Part shown: positions 8,505 to 17,931 of the stretch, piece after piece
How the letters are laid out: every line of letters begins with the position of its first letter
Position numbering within the stretch: the stretch's first letter is position 1
NCBI RefSeq assembly: GCF_014697575.1
Contig: NZ_JACJSC010000024.1
Coordinates: 38,931 to 102,930, forward strand
DNA: 64,000 nt
DNA from: Planktothrix sp. FACHB-1365
GTDB lineage: Bacteria; Cyanobacteriota; Cyanobacteriia; Cyanobacteriales; Microcoleaceae
Direction of reading: 5' to 3'
Position numbers and translations under genes: made by a program
Notes under the pieces: model-generated
Databases searched by the model: none
What the model was told of the DNA's origin: nothing
The model's input: the letters and a program-made list of their open reading frames with translations, nothing else

Positions 8505-9542
8505 TTAATTCTTTATACGATTATTAACTAATTCTATGCTGAAATCAATTGCAGCTTTCATACTAGACGCATCTGCAATTCCTTTTCCCGCAATATCAAA
8601 GGCTGTACCGTGATCAGGAGAAGTTCGGATAAAAGGTAAACCAATTGTTGTATTAACCGCCCGATCAAATGCCATTAATTTAACAGGAATTAGCCCTTGA
8701 TCATGATATAATGCTAAATAACCATCATGGGCATTTTTTCCTAAATTAAACCAAGCTTGACCCGGTTTAACCCACATGGTATCCGGGGGAATAGGGCCGT
8801 CTAATTGAATATAAGGATAGCGATCGCGTTGTTGATTTAACCAAGGAATTAACCAGTCTTTTTCTTCTGTTCCTAGCTGTCCTTCTTCTCCACTATGGGG
8901 GTTTAATCCAGCCACAGCAATGCGGGGATTTTCTAATCCAAATTCATGACGTAAACAATCCACAAGTAACTCTAATTTTAAACTCATTAATTCTGGGGTT
9001 AAAGTTGAGGAAACTTGAGAGAGGGGAATATGAGTTGTGGCTAATAACGTTCTTAATGTCCAGCCTGTATAGGGAGATCGGGCGACAAATAACATTCCAA
9101 AGCGTTTAACTTTGGCTTTTTCGGCTAAAAATTCCGTTTGACCGGGATAATTATAACCCGCTAAATTCCATAAATTTTTAGCAATTGGCCCTGTTATAAT
9201 TCCATCAAATTCTCCTTGTAATGTTCGAGTAATGGCTGTATCTAAATATTGAAAACTAATCGCCCCACTGGTGAGGTTTCCTACTCCTATTTGTAAGGGA
9301 GGTAAAGTCGGATCAGGCTCTAAATTTATCACTGTAAACCGATTGGGGTTTGAGGAAGAAAATCCTTGATTTTGTAACTGTTTGTAGGTTTGTTGCAAAA
9401 TGCGATCGCTTCCAATAACCGTTAGATCACAGTGTTGATGTAACGTCGGATCAGCTAAAGCTTTTAATACCACTTCTGGCCCAATTCCTGATGGATCACC
9501 TAATGTTATGGCTAAACGAGGTAATTGTTTAGATTGAGACAT
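8505..9542 (-). CDS. pdxA: 4-hydroxythreonine-4-phosphate dehydrogenase PdxA
   Basis: 345 aa. NAD-dependent oxidation of 4-phosphohydroxy-L-threonine in the DXP-dependent pyridoxal phosphate pathway; the unstable product condenses with DXP through PdxJ. The start [18 protein letters not shown], the [23 protein letters not shown] segment and the metal-binding histidines in LNPHSGEEG and [12 protein letters not shown] are hallmarks. The C-terminal [17 protein letters not shown] is the usual substrate/NAD region. The ATG at 9542 begins just before a palindromic repeat. First gene of the minus-strand operon with an MFS transporter, JAMM protease and moeZ. Confidence 0.95.
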   Translation of the reverse strand: MSQSKQLPRLAITLGDPSGIGPEVVLKALADPTLHQHCDLTVIGSDRILQQTYKQLQNQGFSSSNPNRFTVINLEPDPTLPPLQIGVGNLTSGAISFQYLDTAITRTLQGEFDGIITGPIAKNLWNLAGYNYPGQTEFLAEKAKVKRFGMLFVARSPYTGWTLRTLLATTHIPLSQVSSTLTPELMSLKLELLVDCLRHEFGLENPRIAVAGLNPHSGEEGQLGTEEKDWLIPWLNQQRDRYPYIQLDGPIPPDTMWVKPGQAWFNLGKNAHDGYLALYHDQGLIPVKLMAFDRAVNTTIGLPFIRTSPDHGTAFDIAGKGIADASSMKAAIDFSIELVNNRIKN

Positions 9543-9549
9543 AATTTCA

Positions 9550-9614
9550 GTAGTAAGCCCTGAAGGGCTTTTTCTTGATCGTTTTAAATATTGTAGCCCT
9601 AAAGGGCTTACTAC
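9550..9614. repeat. Interspersed palindromic element
   Basis: Two arms, GTAGTAAGCCCTGAAGGGCT (9550-9569) and AGCCCTAAAGGGCTTACTAC (9595-9614), are nearly perfect reverse complements (two mismatches). Each contains its own small AGCCCT/AGGGCT hairpin. The element sits between the divergent pdxA and the membrane-protein gene. It looks like one of the multicopy palindromes of cyanobacterial genomes; transcribed, it would form a long stem. Confidence 0.75.
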
Positions 9615-9676
9615 GGGTAAATAATCAGTTAAAATTAAACTGGATAAAGCCGTTAGTTTATATTAAACCGCAACTC

Positions 9677-10669
9677 ATGACTATTCCCTCAACGCTGAAT
9701 GTGGCGATTGGCTTATTTTTTATTTATCTACTTTTGAGTTTATTTACCTCAGAAATCCAAGAATTTTTAGCGAGTTCTCTCTTTGATTGGAGAGCGGAAA
9801 ATTTATATCGTTCTATTCAACTGATTTTAGGAAATACCGCTACAGAATTACTTTATCAACACCCTTTAATTAAATCGTGGAAAGATTATAAACAACGAGT
9901 AAATCAACGCTCATTAGGCCCATCTTATATTCCTAGTTCCACCTTTGCTTTAACCTTAATAAGTGTTATTTTAGAACAGTCTGGGGTACAACCAAAGCTC
10001 AATAGTTTTACAATTGAAGATTTTATTAAAGCCATTGATTCTGAAGGGATTCAACAGCTTTTTGATCCTGATCAAATTAAATTATTCAAAATCTTAGCGG
10101 TTAAAGCAAGTCATGAAGCCAGAGATCCCGCAGAAATTGAACCCTTAGAAAAAGCCATTAGTGATTGGTTTGAACAATCAATGGTTCGAGCATCAGGGGT
10201 TTATAAACGGAAAGTTAAATTGATAACTCTTTTCATTGGGTTAATTGCATCAGTTGGATTAAATGCAGATACCTTAAATATTGCTAATCGTTTATTTCAA
10301 GAACCTGTTTTACAAGAAAATCTCAGCCAAACGATTAATATTGTTTTAACTCAAGATGCTAATTTTCCCCTGAAAAATTGTTTAAAATCTCAACCCGATG
10401 CTCCAGAATCTTGTCAAGATTTAACCGAAAATTTTCTTTATTCCTATTTATTTGACTTTTCCTCTTTACCTTTAGGATGGGGTAACTCGAACGTAAATCA
10501 ACAGTTTAATTCAGGAGAAAACTTATTTACTTTTAATGTCCTGAAAGCCATGACGGGATGGGGATTAACCGCGATCGCAATTTCAATGGGATCGTCCTTT
10601 TGGTTCGATCTTCTCAACAAATTAATTAATGTTCGTAATACCGGATCAAAACCCTCACGCGCAGAATGA
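9677..10669 (+). CDS. Conserved membrane protein of unknown function
   Basis: 330 aa from the ATG at 9677. A start at 9575 is possible in frame but would lie inside the palindromic repeat, and its residues look non-coding. Helix 1 is at once (LNVAIGLFFIYLLLSLFTSEIQEFLA), followed by RAENLYRSIQLIL, a cytosolic block with YIPSSTFALTLI, and a second helix LITLFIGLIASVGLNAD. An extracytoplasmic part has two cysteines (NCLKSQ, ESCQD), and the C-terminal helix is TGWGLTAIAISMGSSFWFDLLNKL. I recognise the pattern of a widespread bacterial hypothetical family but cannot name a function. It converges on the giant sensor kinase with 17 bp between stops. Confidence 0.75.
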   Translation: MTIPSTLNVAIGLFFIYLLLSLFTSEIQEFLASSLFDWRAENLYRSIQLILGNTATELLYQHPLIKSWKDYKQRVNQRSLGPSYIPSSTFALTLISVILEQSGVQPKLNSFTIEDFIKAIDSEGIQQLFDPDQIKLFKILAVKASHEARDPAEIEPLEKAISDWFEQSMVRASGVYKRKVKLITLFIGLIASVGLNADTLNIANRLFQEPVLQENLSQTINIVLTQDANFPLKNCLKSQPDAPESCQDLTENFLYSYLFDFSSLPLGWGNSNVNQQFNSGENLFTFNVLKAMTGWGLTAIAISMGSSFWFDLLNKLINVRNTGSKPSRAE

Positions 10670-10686
10670 CTATTTTTGATTCTCGA

Positions 10687-13600
10687 CTATAACCGATGTC
10701 GATATTGGAGTTCAGAAAAACTCACAGTAAATTGGGTTCCATTTTCCCGATCAAGGGTAATCGTTCCTTCCAGTTGGTCAGTGAGGGTACAAACCAATTC
10801 CATTCCCAAGGATTCGACATTTCTAAAGTCTACTCCTTCAGGAAAACCAATGCCATTATCTCGAACGGTGACACTAATTTTATCCTCTTCATTTTGATGG
10901 AGTCCCAGATAAACAATTCCTGCTCGACCATTGGGAAAAGCGTGTTTTAAGGTATTAGATACCAGTTCATTTACAATTAAACCACAGGGTTGTGCGGTTT
11001 CAATATTTAAACCAACAGGTTCAATATCCAGTTCAAACTGAACTCGACTATCTTGAATATTATAGGATTCAAATAAATTATCTATTAAATCTTCTAAATA
11101 ATCTCCAAAACTAATTTTTTCTAAATTCGTTGAACGATAGAGTTTTTCATGAATTAAAGCCATTGAATAAATTCGATTTCGACTATCTTCTAAAACCTTA
11201 ATCAATTCCGGCTGCTGAACATAATCTGATTGAAATTCTAAAAGATTAGAAACTACCAGCAAGTTATTTTTAACCCGGTGGTGAATTTCTTTAAGTAAAA
11301 CTTCTTTTTCGCGTAACGATGTCACCAGAGTATCTTCAGCTTTTTTCCGTTCTGTAATATCTCGATACATCCATAAATGACCTTGAGACGCTCCTTGAAT
11401 CATAATCGGAACATAATCTCGTTCAAGGGTGCGCCCATCAACTAAAGAAAGTTCTTCATTAACAACCACTCTTTTTCTTCGCATCACCTCTTGATTTCGG
11501 ATAATAAATTGTGCTGGGTCGCTAAAAATATTTTGATATTCAAAGGCGAAGGTAGAGCCATCCATTCCGATGAGTTTTTCGGGGGATTCGTGAATCTTAA
11601 ATAAATTACAAAAGGCTTGATTTGTTAAGACAATTTTGTAACATTCATCCTTAACTAAAACCCCTAACTGTAAATTTTCAATTAAGGTACTTAATCGGGA
11701 GGTTGTTGCCCATAATTGTTCTTCAATTCTTTTGCGTTCTGTAATATCAATTCCGATAAAAATTGCAGCTTGATCTTGATCATATTTTTGGGCTACTAAT
11801 AAATAATAGCGAGTCGCATCTTGAATTCGAGTTTCTAAAGTAACCTCACTGGTTTTAAGATAAGGTTCACACATGAATTGTTCCATAAACTGGGCAAATT
11901 CATGACTTCCCTGAATAAATCCAATTTCTTGACCTACAAAGTCTTCCGGTTGTAACTGATAGGTATTGGCTAAATGTCGGTTAACGCCTAAATAATGTAA
12001 ATCAGAACTAATCCAAGACACAAACCCTGGAACTGCATCTAATACCGCTTGTAATTGTTCATTGGTAGCTTTGAGGCGTTCTTCGGCTTGTTTGCGATCG
12101 CTAATATCTATCCAATAGCCAACAATTTCTAAAGCATTTCCTTCCCCATCTCGAATTAATTTAGCTTGATCATACATCCAATGGTAAGTGCCATCCTGAT
12201 GTTTAAACCGATATTCATAACTTGCATATCCTTGCTCAAATAAGACTGATAAGTCTTGATTGATCAGTTTGTTAATATCTTCTGGATGAATATGGTTTAA
12301 CCAAAAGCCAGGTTGAGTAAATTCCGAGACATTGTATCCTAAAAGGGTTTTAATATTATCACTAATAAAAGTAGCTTCATAGTCTCCCTTCGCTTTGGAA
12401 CTATAAATAATTCCAGGGCTAGAAGATAATAAATATTGTAATCGTTCTTGACTGACCAATAAAGCTTGTTGCGCCAGAGAACGTTCTTTTAATTCTGTTT
12501 GTAATTGTTCATATAATTCCGATTGTTGAATGGCAATAGCAAGTTGACTGGTAATTTGTTGCAGAAGGGAAATTTCCCATTCTTCCCATTGTCGAGGTTG
12601 GCTGCATTGATGGGTAATTAATAAACCCCATAGAGTTTCATTTTCAATAATGGGAACGGCGAGTTTAGCTTGAACTTGAAATTGCTCTAAAAATTTAACT
12701 AAACACGGTAAAATCTTATTTTCTTTAATATTAGCAATGGAGGCAATTTTCCCGTTAATATAACTTGGATAACATTCTGAGGGAAAGATTTCTTCAGAAA
12801 AAGTTTGTTCTAAAATGGAACTCCACTCTGGATTAACATCTTCCGCAATCACAGTTCCTGTACTGTCGGGATAAATTCGATATACTAAAACTCGATCTGC
12901 TTTCAGAAACTGTTTAACTTCCGTCACCATCGTTGATAAAATAGATTTCAGATCTAAAGATTCTCGAATCCGTTGGGTAATGGTGGCAATTAATCGTTCT
13001 CGGATGACTTGTTGACCTAAACGTTCTTCAGCTAATTTACTTTCAGTAATATCATTCTGAATTTCTAAATAATGGGTAAGATTTCCCGCCTCATCATAAA
13101 TGGGAGAAATATTCAATTCATTCCAAAATAACGAGCCATCTTTACGGTAATTTTTCAAGACAACATTACAATTTTTTTTCTGTTCTAACGCTTTTTTAAT
13201 TTGCTTTAACTCCGATTGGCGACGATCCTTACCTTGGAGAAAACGGCTATTTTTACCAATCGCTTCTTGAGCCGAATATCCCGTCACTTTTTCAAAAGCT
13301 GGGTTAACAAAAACAATCGGATAATCCTGTTGTCGAGCATCCGCAATCACAATGCCATTACTACTATAGGCGATCGCTCGTTCACTGAGTCGTAATTTTT
13401 CTTCTACCCGTTTTCGTTCTGTAATATCCGTTGCGGCGCCTAGGATGTGTTTTGGTTTTCCATCGGATGTTCGAGCAAAAATGGTATCTCGGCTGACTAA
13501 CCAATGCCAATTTCCCTGAATATCTTTCATCCGGTATTCAAACTCAAAAATCTCATCTTCAGTCGCCGTTGCCAATTTTTGATGATAAATTTCTAGTTGA

Positions 13601-16600
13601 GCATAATCCTCGGAATGAACCAGATCCGGGAGTACAGTTGAACCCATTTCTAAAATGGCTTCTCGCGTATATCCTAAGACTTTAGTAATTTCATGATTGA
13701 CATAAATAGTGTGCTTTTCCATTAAATCATAAATATATAAAATATTAGGACTAGCATCCGTAATCCGTTGAATAAACCGTTGACTTTCTTGCAATTCTAA
13801 TTCGGCTTTTTTGCGATCGGTAATATCTAAAGCTGCTCCGGTAATTCCAATAATATTTCCTTCTAAATCTAAGAGCGGATCAATGGTTAAATCATAGCAT
13901 TGAATATCTTGATTATGAAGATTTGTAATCACCTCTTCTCTCAACCCCACTTTTGTATTTAAAACTTGTTGTTTAAGTTGGATCAGCTTAACGGCATTTT
14001 CTGGAGGGAAAATATCACTATCTAATCGACCAATCACGGCTTCGGGTGCATATCCACCCGCCGGATTATAAATCCAAGTGTAGCGTAATTCTAAATCTTG
14101 ATTAAATACAACAATAGGGGAATTTTTGAGGGTAATTTTAAATCGTTCTTCACTAAACCGTAACGCTTCTTCCGTTTGTTTCCGATCCGTGATATCACGG
14201 GATATGGCAACAATTTCTTGAATGTTTCCTGTTTGATCTCGTACCTTTTTTTGGGTAGTTTCAAACCATACATAGTCTTGATCTTTCCGCAAAATTCGGT
14301 AAACGATAGTATTAATATCGGCTGTTTCAATAGAACTTTGATGAGGGCGATTGATTTTGGCTAAATCTTCAGGATGGAATAATTCATAAGCTGAACGTCC
14401 GACTAACTCTTCTGGTTCATAACCCAACAAAGAACGAGAGGCGGGGGACGCATAAAGATAAACACCTTGGGGGGTATGGCGGCTAATTAAATCCGTTGAA
14501 TGATCAGCCATTAAACGATAAAGTTGTTCACTCTGGCGAATCACTTCTTCAGCTTGTTTTCGTTCAATTGCCGTTGCTAGAATATTGGCTACACTTTGCA
14601 AGAAATTAACATCATCTTCACTAAACAGTTGTAGTTTTTTCCCATAAATTTCTACCCGTCCTAAATCATGATAATTTTGCCCCATAATCGGAATACAGAT
14701 TCCTTGATTTAAAAGCGTAAAGTTGTCATGATTTAGATCATTTTCCTCTAAATCAAGTTGCTGTTGGGAGACATTAAATTTTAGTTCATCCTGAAAATCA
14801 GGGAATTGATGAATTATCGGGGGGTTGAAAATCAGGGGTTCATGACTGAGAAGGGTATAATGTTGAGTCGGTTCGTCCCAAACGGCTAAGGTCAGAAATC
14901 CTCCTTCTAAATTATATTCTAAAACTTTGCAATATTCAACGTTTAAATCTTTAGCAATTTGAACCACAATTTCATTAATTAGGGACACCAAATTCATTTC
15001 TGAAAGAGCTTTTTGACCTAATTCAGCAATGATCGCTTGTTGATAAGCTTTATCTTCTAATTGTGATTCTATTTCCTGTAATTCTACAACTTGGCGATGT
15101 AATTTTTCATTCATGAAACTGAGTTCTGTGGTGCGGTCAGCGACTCGAACTTCTAACTCTTCATTGAGGGTTTTTAACTCAGCTTCGGCTTGTTTTCGAC
15201 CACTAATATCTGTAATCGTTCCTACATAACCAATGATTTCACCTTGATCATTTAATTCTTCCACGGCTTGACCATAAACCCAAGTCATTTGACCATCTTG
15301 ACGCTGAAGCCGATATTCACAACAAAACTGAATTTTTTGTAAAGATGTCTCTCGGATTTGACCCGAATCTGTCCTTAGTCGCTGCCATTCTTCCTTCACA
15401 TGGGCTTGATCTTCTGGGTGAATGGCCTGAGTCCAACCCTGTCCTAATGCTTCTTCCGGGGTCAGTCCCGCAATTTCACACCAACGTTGATTAACATACA
15501 AACAATTCCCCTCAATATCGCAGTGAAAAATTCCCACCGGAGATACTTCTGCTAACGTGGCATAGCGTTTTTCACTCTTGCGTAACGCGGCTTCAGTGCG
15601 TTTGTTTTCGCTAACATCTCGTGCAACAGCATAATATTGGGTTTCATCAAAGGGCATCGCTGTCCAAGATAACCATCGATAAGAACCATTTTTACATTGA
15701 TATCGATTCTCAAAATTATGGCTAGGAATTCCTAATGATAAATTTTCCAATTCTAATAGAGTATTGGCCCAATCATCAGGATGAATTAAACCTAAAAACG
15801 ATTGTCCTAAAAGTTCAGTTTCTGTATATCCTAATAAACTCAACATTCGAGGATTAACTCGTTTAAAAAATCCTTGGGTTGTGGCAATACAAAAAATGTC
15901 TAAGGAAAGATTAAAAAAGCGATTTAATTCTTCTTCAGCTTGTTGTCGCTCGACGCAAGACGCAATAATATTAGCAATCGCTTGTAAAAAATTAATTTCA
16001 TCTGAAGTAAACCGACGTTCTTCCTCAGTATGAATTCCTAATACTCCAAAGGGCTTTTCTTTCCCCGAAATCAGAACGGTAACGCCACTGACAATATTAT
16101 GATTATAAAAAAAGGCACAACCACTAAAGCGACTTTCGACTCGTAAATCCTCAACAATAATCGGTTCTTTTAATAATAAGGTATAACCGGGTTGGGACTT
16201 GCGACCCTGACCAACGGTGATTCGCCCCACCGAACCTGAACGCCACCCTAATCCTGCGGTTAACAAAAAGGTACTCTCGTTAGCGAGTAATTCCCAAATT
16301 TGAACATATTTAATCCCTAAAGTCTGTCCAACGAGGATCACAACCTTTTGTAATAAAGTATCTAAGTTGGTTTGACAAAGAGCATATTGACCTAATTCTG
16401 CAATTACCTGTTGTTGTCGGGCACGACGTTTAAGTTCTCCTTGGGCCGTTTGCCGGACAGAGACATCCTGTACCAGTGATAAAAGAGAAATAACTTGTCC
16501 AGATTCGTTTTTTAAAACGGAGTTATACCATTCACAGTACACCAAAGTACCGTCTTTGGTATAGTTCCGATTACAACAGATATTCCGACTTTCCTCACCG

Positions 16601-17826
16601 TTGAGTAACTGCGACGCAAGCGCATTCACCTGTTCTAAATCTTCTGGATATACAAATTCCCACTGATTCCAATGGCGATGTAGGATTTCTTCAGCCTTCC
16701 AACCAAAGATTTTTTCAGCTTGGGGCGACCAGCGTTTGAGGCGAAATTGTTCATCCCATTCAATCACGGCTAAAGGAGAATTTTCAACATGAAAGGTTAA
16801 CTGTTGGTGGGCTTTTTGTAATTCGACTTCTGTTTGTTTTTCAGTTTCTGGGGGGTGTTGAAGTTCTCGCAGCCGTTGTTGTACCCGTTGTTCAATGATC
16901 TGCTCTTGTTCATCGAGGAGTTGTTGTTTTTGGACTTCTAAACCCTGAACTTTTTGTTGTAAAAATGTAACAATTTCATTCAATTCTGCCGGGTCAAATA
17001 AACGCAATAAATTGCTCTGGGTAATAATTCCTAATAATTCTCCTTGATTTCCGGTCACCACTAAGCGGCGCACCCGATGTTTCTGCATTTGCTGATTGGC
17101 CCGCCATAAATTATCATGTTGATGAATCGTCAACAAAGGTTGATTCATCATTTCAAGGGCGGTTAAACCGGAAATATCTTGGTTTTGGCTTTGAAACCGC
17201 AGCAAATCCCGTTCTGTAATTAAACCGACCGGAATTGTGATCGGACTGCTGTTGATGGGAAACTGAGGAGGACGCTCTTCAACAACAACTAGACAACTAA
17301 TTTGATGCTGGGCTAAAAGTTTGGCTACGTCTAACACCGGGGTGGAGGGAAAAGCCTGAATTACGGGAGTTGTCATCACTTCAGCAACGGAACGCAACCG
17401 CAACAAATTAATCGGTTGCAACATTTGGCGCAGGGTTTCTCCCGTAATCACCCCTTGCAATTGTCCTTGGTCATCAACAACCGGTAGATGGCGAATCTGA
17501 TGTTCCCGCAATAGGGAAATAGTATGATAAATATCTCGATATTCTGCTTGTTTTAAAATTACGACTTCCGTTGTCATCACCTGTTGCATCTTGATCTCAG
17601 CCAAGGGTTGGCTAGAACTGATCAAGTGGATGACATCTCGTTCAGTAAATATCCCGACTAACTGATTCTGTTGTTGCACCACAACATAACTGGCTGGATA
17701 GTAGGGGTTATCATTCATCTGTCTGAGTACCTCTAACACAGGCATCTCAGGACTGACACTCAGAGGCGCTTTATCCAAAAGTTGATTCAGCGTTGGGATG
17801 TAAGACGGTAAACCATTAAGTTCCAT
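10687..17826 (-). CDS. Giant CBS-PAS-GAF sensor histidine kinase (2379 aa)
   Basis: Cytosolic sensor without membrane helices. Approximate order: four CBS motifs (10-290); coiled coil; PAS (345-465); GAF (475-625); PAS (635-742); PAS (749-879); coiled coil; GAF (929-1092); PAS (1095-1219), PAS (1222-1339), PAS (1345-1475) and PAS (1477-1600); GAF (1620-1780); PAS (1805-1915), PAS (1920-2035) and PAS (2040-2162); HisKA_2-type dimer domain with KEIHHRVKNNLL (2178-2190); HATPase to the end with NELVSNTLKHAF and DNGIGFPEG. PAS units end in the usual DITERK signatures. The seventh PAS is LOV-like with GKNSRFLQG, Ser replacing the photoactive Cys. The third GAF resembles cyanobacteriochrome domains but has Cys-Leu for Cys-His near residue 1704. 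CBS pairs usually bind adenine nucleotides. No receiver is attached; the tandem response regulators upstream are likely partners (inference). Confidence 0.93.
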   Translation of the reverse strand: MELNGLPSYIPTLNQLLDKAPLSVSPEMPVLEVLRQMNDNPYYPASYVVVQQQNQLVGIFTERDVIHLISSSQPLAEIKMQQVMTTEVVILKQAEYRDIYHTISLLREHQIRHLPVVDDQGQLQGVITGETLRQMLQPINLLRLRSVAEVMTTPVIQAFPSTPVLDVAKLLAQHQISCLVVVEERPPQFPINSSPITIPVGLITERDLLRFQSQNQDISGLTALEMMNQPLLTIHQHDNLWRANQQMQKHRVRRLVVTGNQGELLGIITQSNLLRLFDPAELNEIVTFLQQKVQGLEVQKQQLLDEQEQIIEQRVQQRLRELQHPPETEKQTEVELQKAHQQLTFHVENSPLAVIEWDEQFRLKRWSPQAEKIFGWKAEEILHRHWNQWEFVYPEDLEQVNALASQLLNGEESRNICCNRNYTKDGTLVYCEWYNSVLKNESGQVISLLSLVQDVSVRQTAQGELKRRARQQQVIAELGQYALCQTNLDTLLQKVVILVGQTLGIKYVQIWELLANESTFLLTAGLGWRSGSVGRITVGQGRKSQPGYTLLLKEPIIVEDLRVESRFSGCAFFYNHNIVSGVTVLISGKEKPFGVLGIHTEEERRFTSDEINFLQAIANIIASCVERQQAEEELNRFFNLSLDIFCIATTQGFFKRVNPRMLSLLGYTETELLGQSFLGLIHPDDWANTLLELENLSLGIPSHNFENRYQCKNGSYRWLSWTAMPFDETQYYAVARDVSENKRTEAALRKSEKRYATLAEVSPVGIFHCDIEGNCLYVNQRWCEIAGLTPEEALGQGWTQAIHPEDQAHVKEEWQRLRTDSGQIRETSLQKIQFCCEYRLQRQDGQMTWVYGQAVEELNDQGEIIGYVGTITDISGRKQAEAELKTLNEELEVRVADRTTELSFMNEKLHRQVVELQEIESQLEDKAYQQAIIAELGQKALSEMNLVSLINEIVVQIAKDLNVEYCKVLEYNLEGGFLTLAVWDEPTQHYTLLSHEPLIFNPPIIHQFPDFQDELKFNVSQQQLDLEENDLNHDNFTLLNQGICIPIMGQNYHDLGRVEIYGKKLQLFSEDDVNFLQSVANILATAIERKQAEEVIRQSEQLYRLMADHSTDLISRHTPQGVYLYASPASRSLLGYEPEELVGRSAYELFHPEDLAKINRPHQSSIETADINTIVYRILRKDQDYVWFETTQKKVRDQTGNIQEIVAISRDITDRKQTEEALRFSEERFKITLKNSPIVVFNQDLELRYTWIYNPAGGYAPEAVIGRLDSDIFPPENAVKLIQLKQQVLNTKVGLREEVITNLHNQDIQCYDLTIDPLLDLEGNIIGITGAALDITDRKKAELELQESQRFIQRITDASPNILYIYDLMEKHTIYVNHEITKVLGYTREAILEMGSTVLPDLVHSEDYAQLEIYHQKLATATEDEIFEFEYRMKDIQGNWHWLVSRDTIFARTSDGKPKHILGAATDITERKRVEEKLRLSERAIAYSSNGIVIADARQQDYPIVFVNPAFEKVTGYSAQEAIGKNSRFLQGKDRRQSELKQIKKALEQKKNCNVVLKNYRKDGSLFWNELNISPIYDEAGNLTHYLEIQNDITESKLAEERLGQQVIRERLIATITQRIRESLDLKSILSTMVTEVKQFLKADRVLVYRIYPDSTGTVIAEDVNPEWSSILEQTFSEEIFPSECYPSYINGKIASIANIKENKILPCLVKFLEQFQVQAKLAVPIIENETLWGLLITHQCSQPRQWEEWEISLLQQITSQLAIAIQQSELYEQLQTELKERSLAQQALLVSQERLQYLLSSSPGIIYSSKAKGDYEATFISDNIKTLLGYNVSEFTQPGFWLNHIHPEDINKLINQDLSVLFEQGYASYEYRFKHQDGTYHWMYDQAKLIRDGEGNALEIVGYWIDISDRKQAEERLKATNEQLQAVLDAVPGFVSWISSDLHYLGVNRHLANTYQLQPEDFVGQEIGFIQGSHEFAQFMEQFMCEPYLKTSEVTLETRIQDATRYYLLVAQKYDQDQAAIFIGIDITERKRIEEQLWATTSRLSTLIENLQLGVLVKDECYKIVLTNQAFCNLFKIHESPEKLIGMDGSTFAFEYQNIFSDPAQFIIRNQEVMRRKRVVVNEELSLVDGRTLERDYVPIMIQGASQGHLWMYRDITERKKAEDTLVTSLREKEVLLKEIHHRVKNNLLVVSNLLEFQSDYVQQPELIKVLEDSRNRIYSMALIHEKLYRSTNLEKISFGDYLEDLIDNLFESYNIQDSRVQFELDIEPVGLNIETAQPCGLIVNELVSNTLKHAFPNGRAGIVYLGLHQNEEDKISVTVRDNGIGFPEGVDFRNVESLGMELVCTLTDQLEGTITLDRENGTQFTVSFSELQYRHRL

Positions 17827-17840
17827 TTCAGGGCCATGAG

Positions 17841-17931
17841 GAGGAGAGGGACGGGGGGAAGGGGGATAAGGGGACGGGGGGACGGGGGGACGGGGGGAAG
17901 TTAGGGGTCAGGGGTCAGGGGTCAGGGGTCA
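17841..17931. repeat. G-rich tandem repeats (GGGGACGG and GGGGTCA units)
   Basis: Upstream of the giant kinase the plus strand carries a poly-G stretch with an 8-bp unit (ACGGGGGG-like, about 17872-17899), then four exact GGGGTCA heptamers at 17904-17931. The heptamers run into the 3' end of the response-regulator gene and supply its TGA stop (plus-strand TCA at 17922-17924). Such short tandem repeats are common in filamentous cyanobacteria. The G runs could form quadruplexes. Confidence 0.85.

Noticed and set aside
10676..10950. Short plus-strand frames opposite the kinase 3' end
   Set aside because: Both are mirror frames of the HATPase coding region; no independent signals.
14091..14364. 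Short frames of 62-79 aa inside the giant kinase
   Set aside because: They run within PAS coding sequence in other frames and have no start signals.
17841..17931. CRISPR array
   Set aside because: Units are 7-8 bp direct repeats without spacers. No other region has 25-40-bp repeats with unique spacers.
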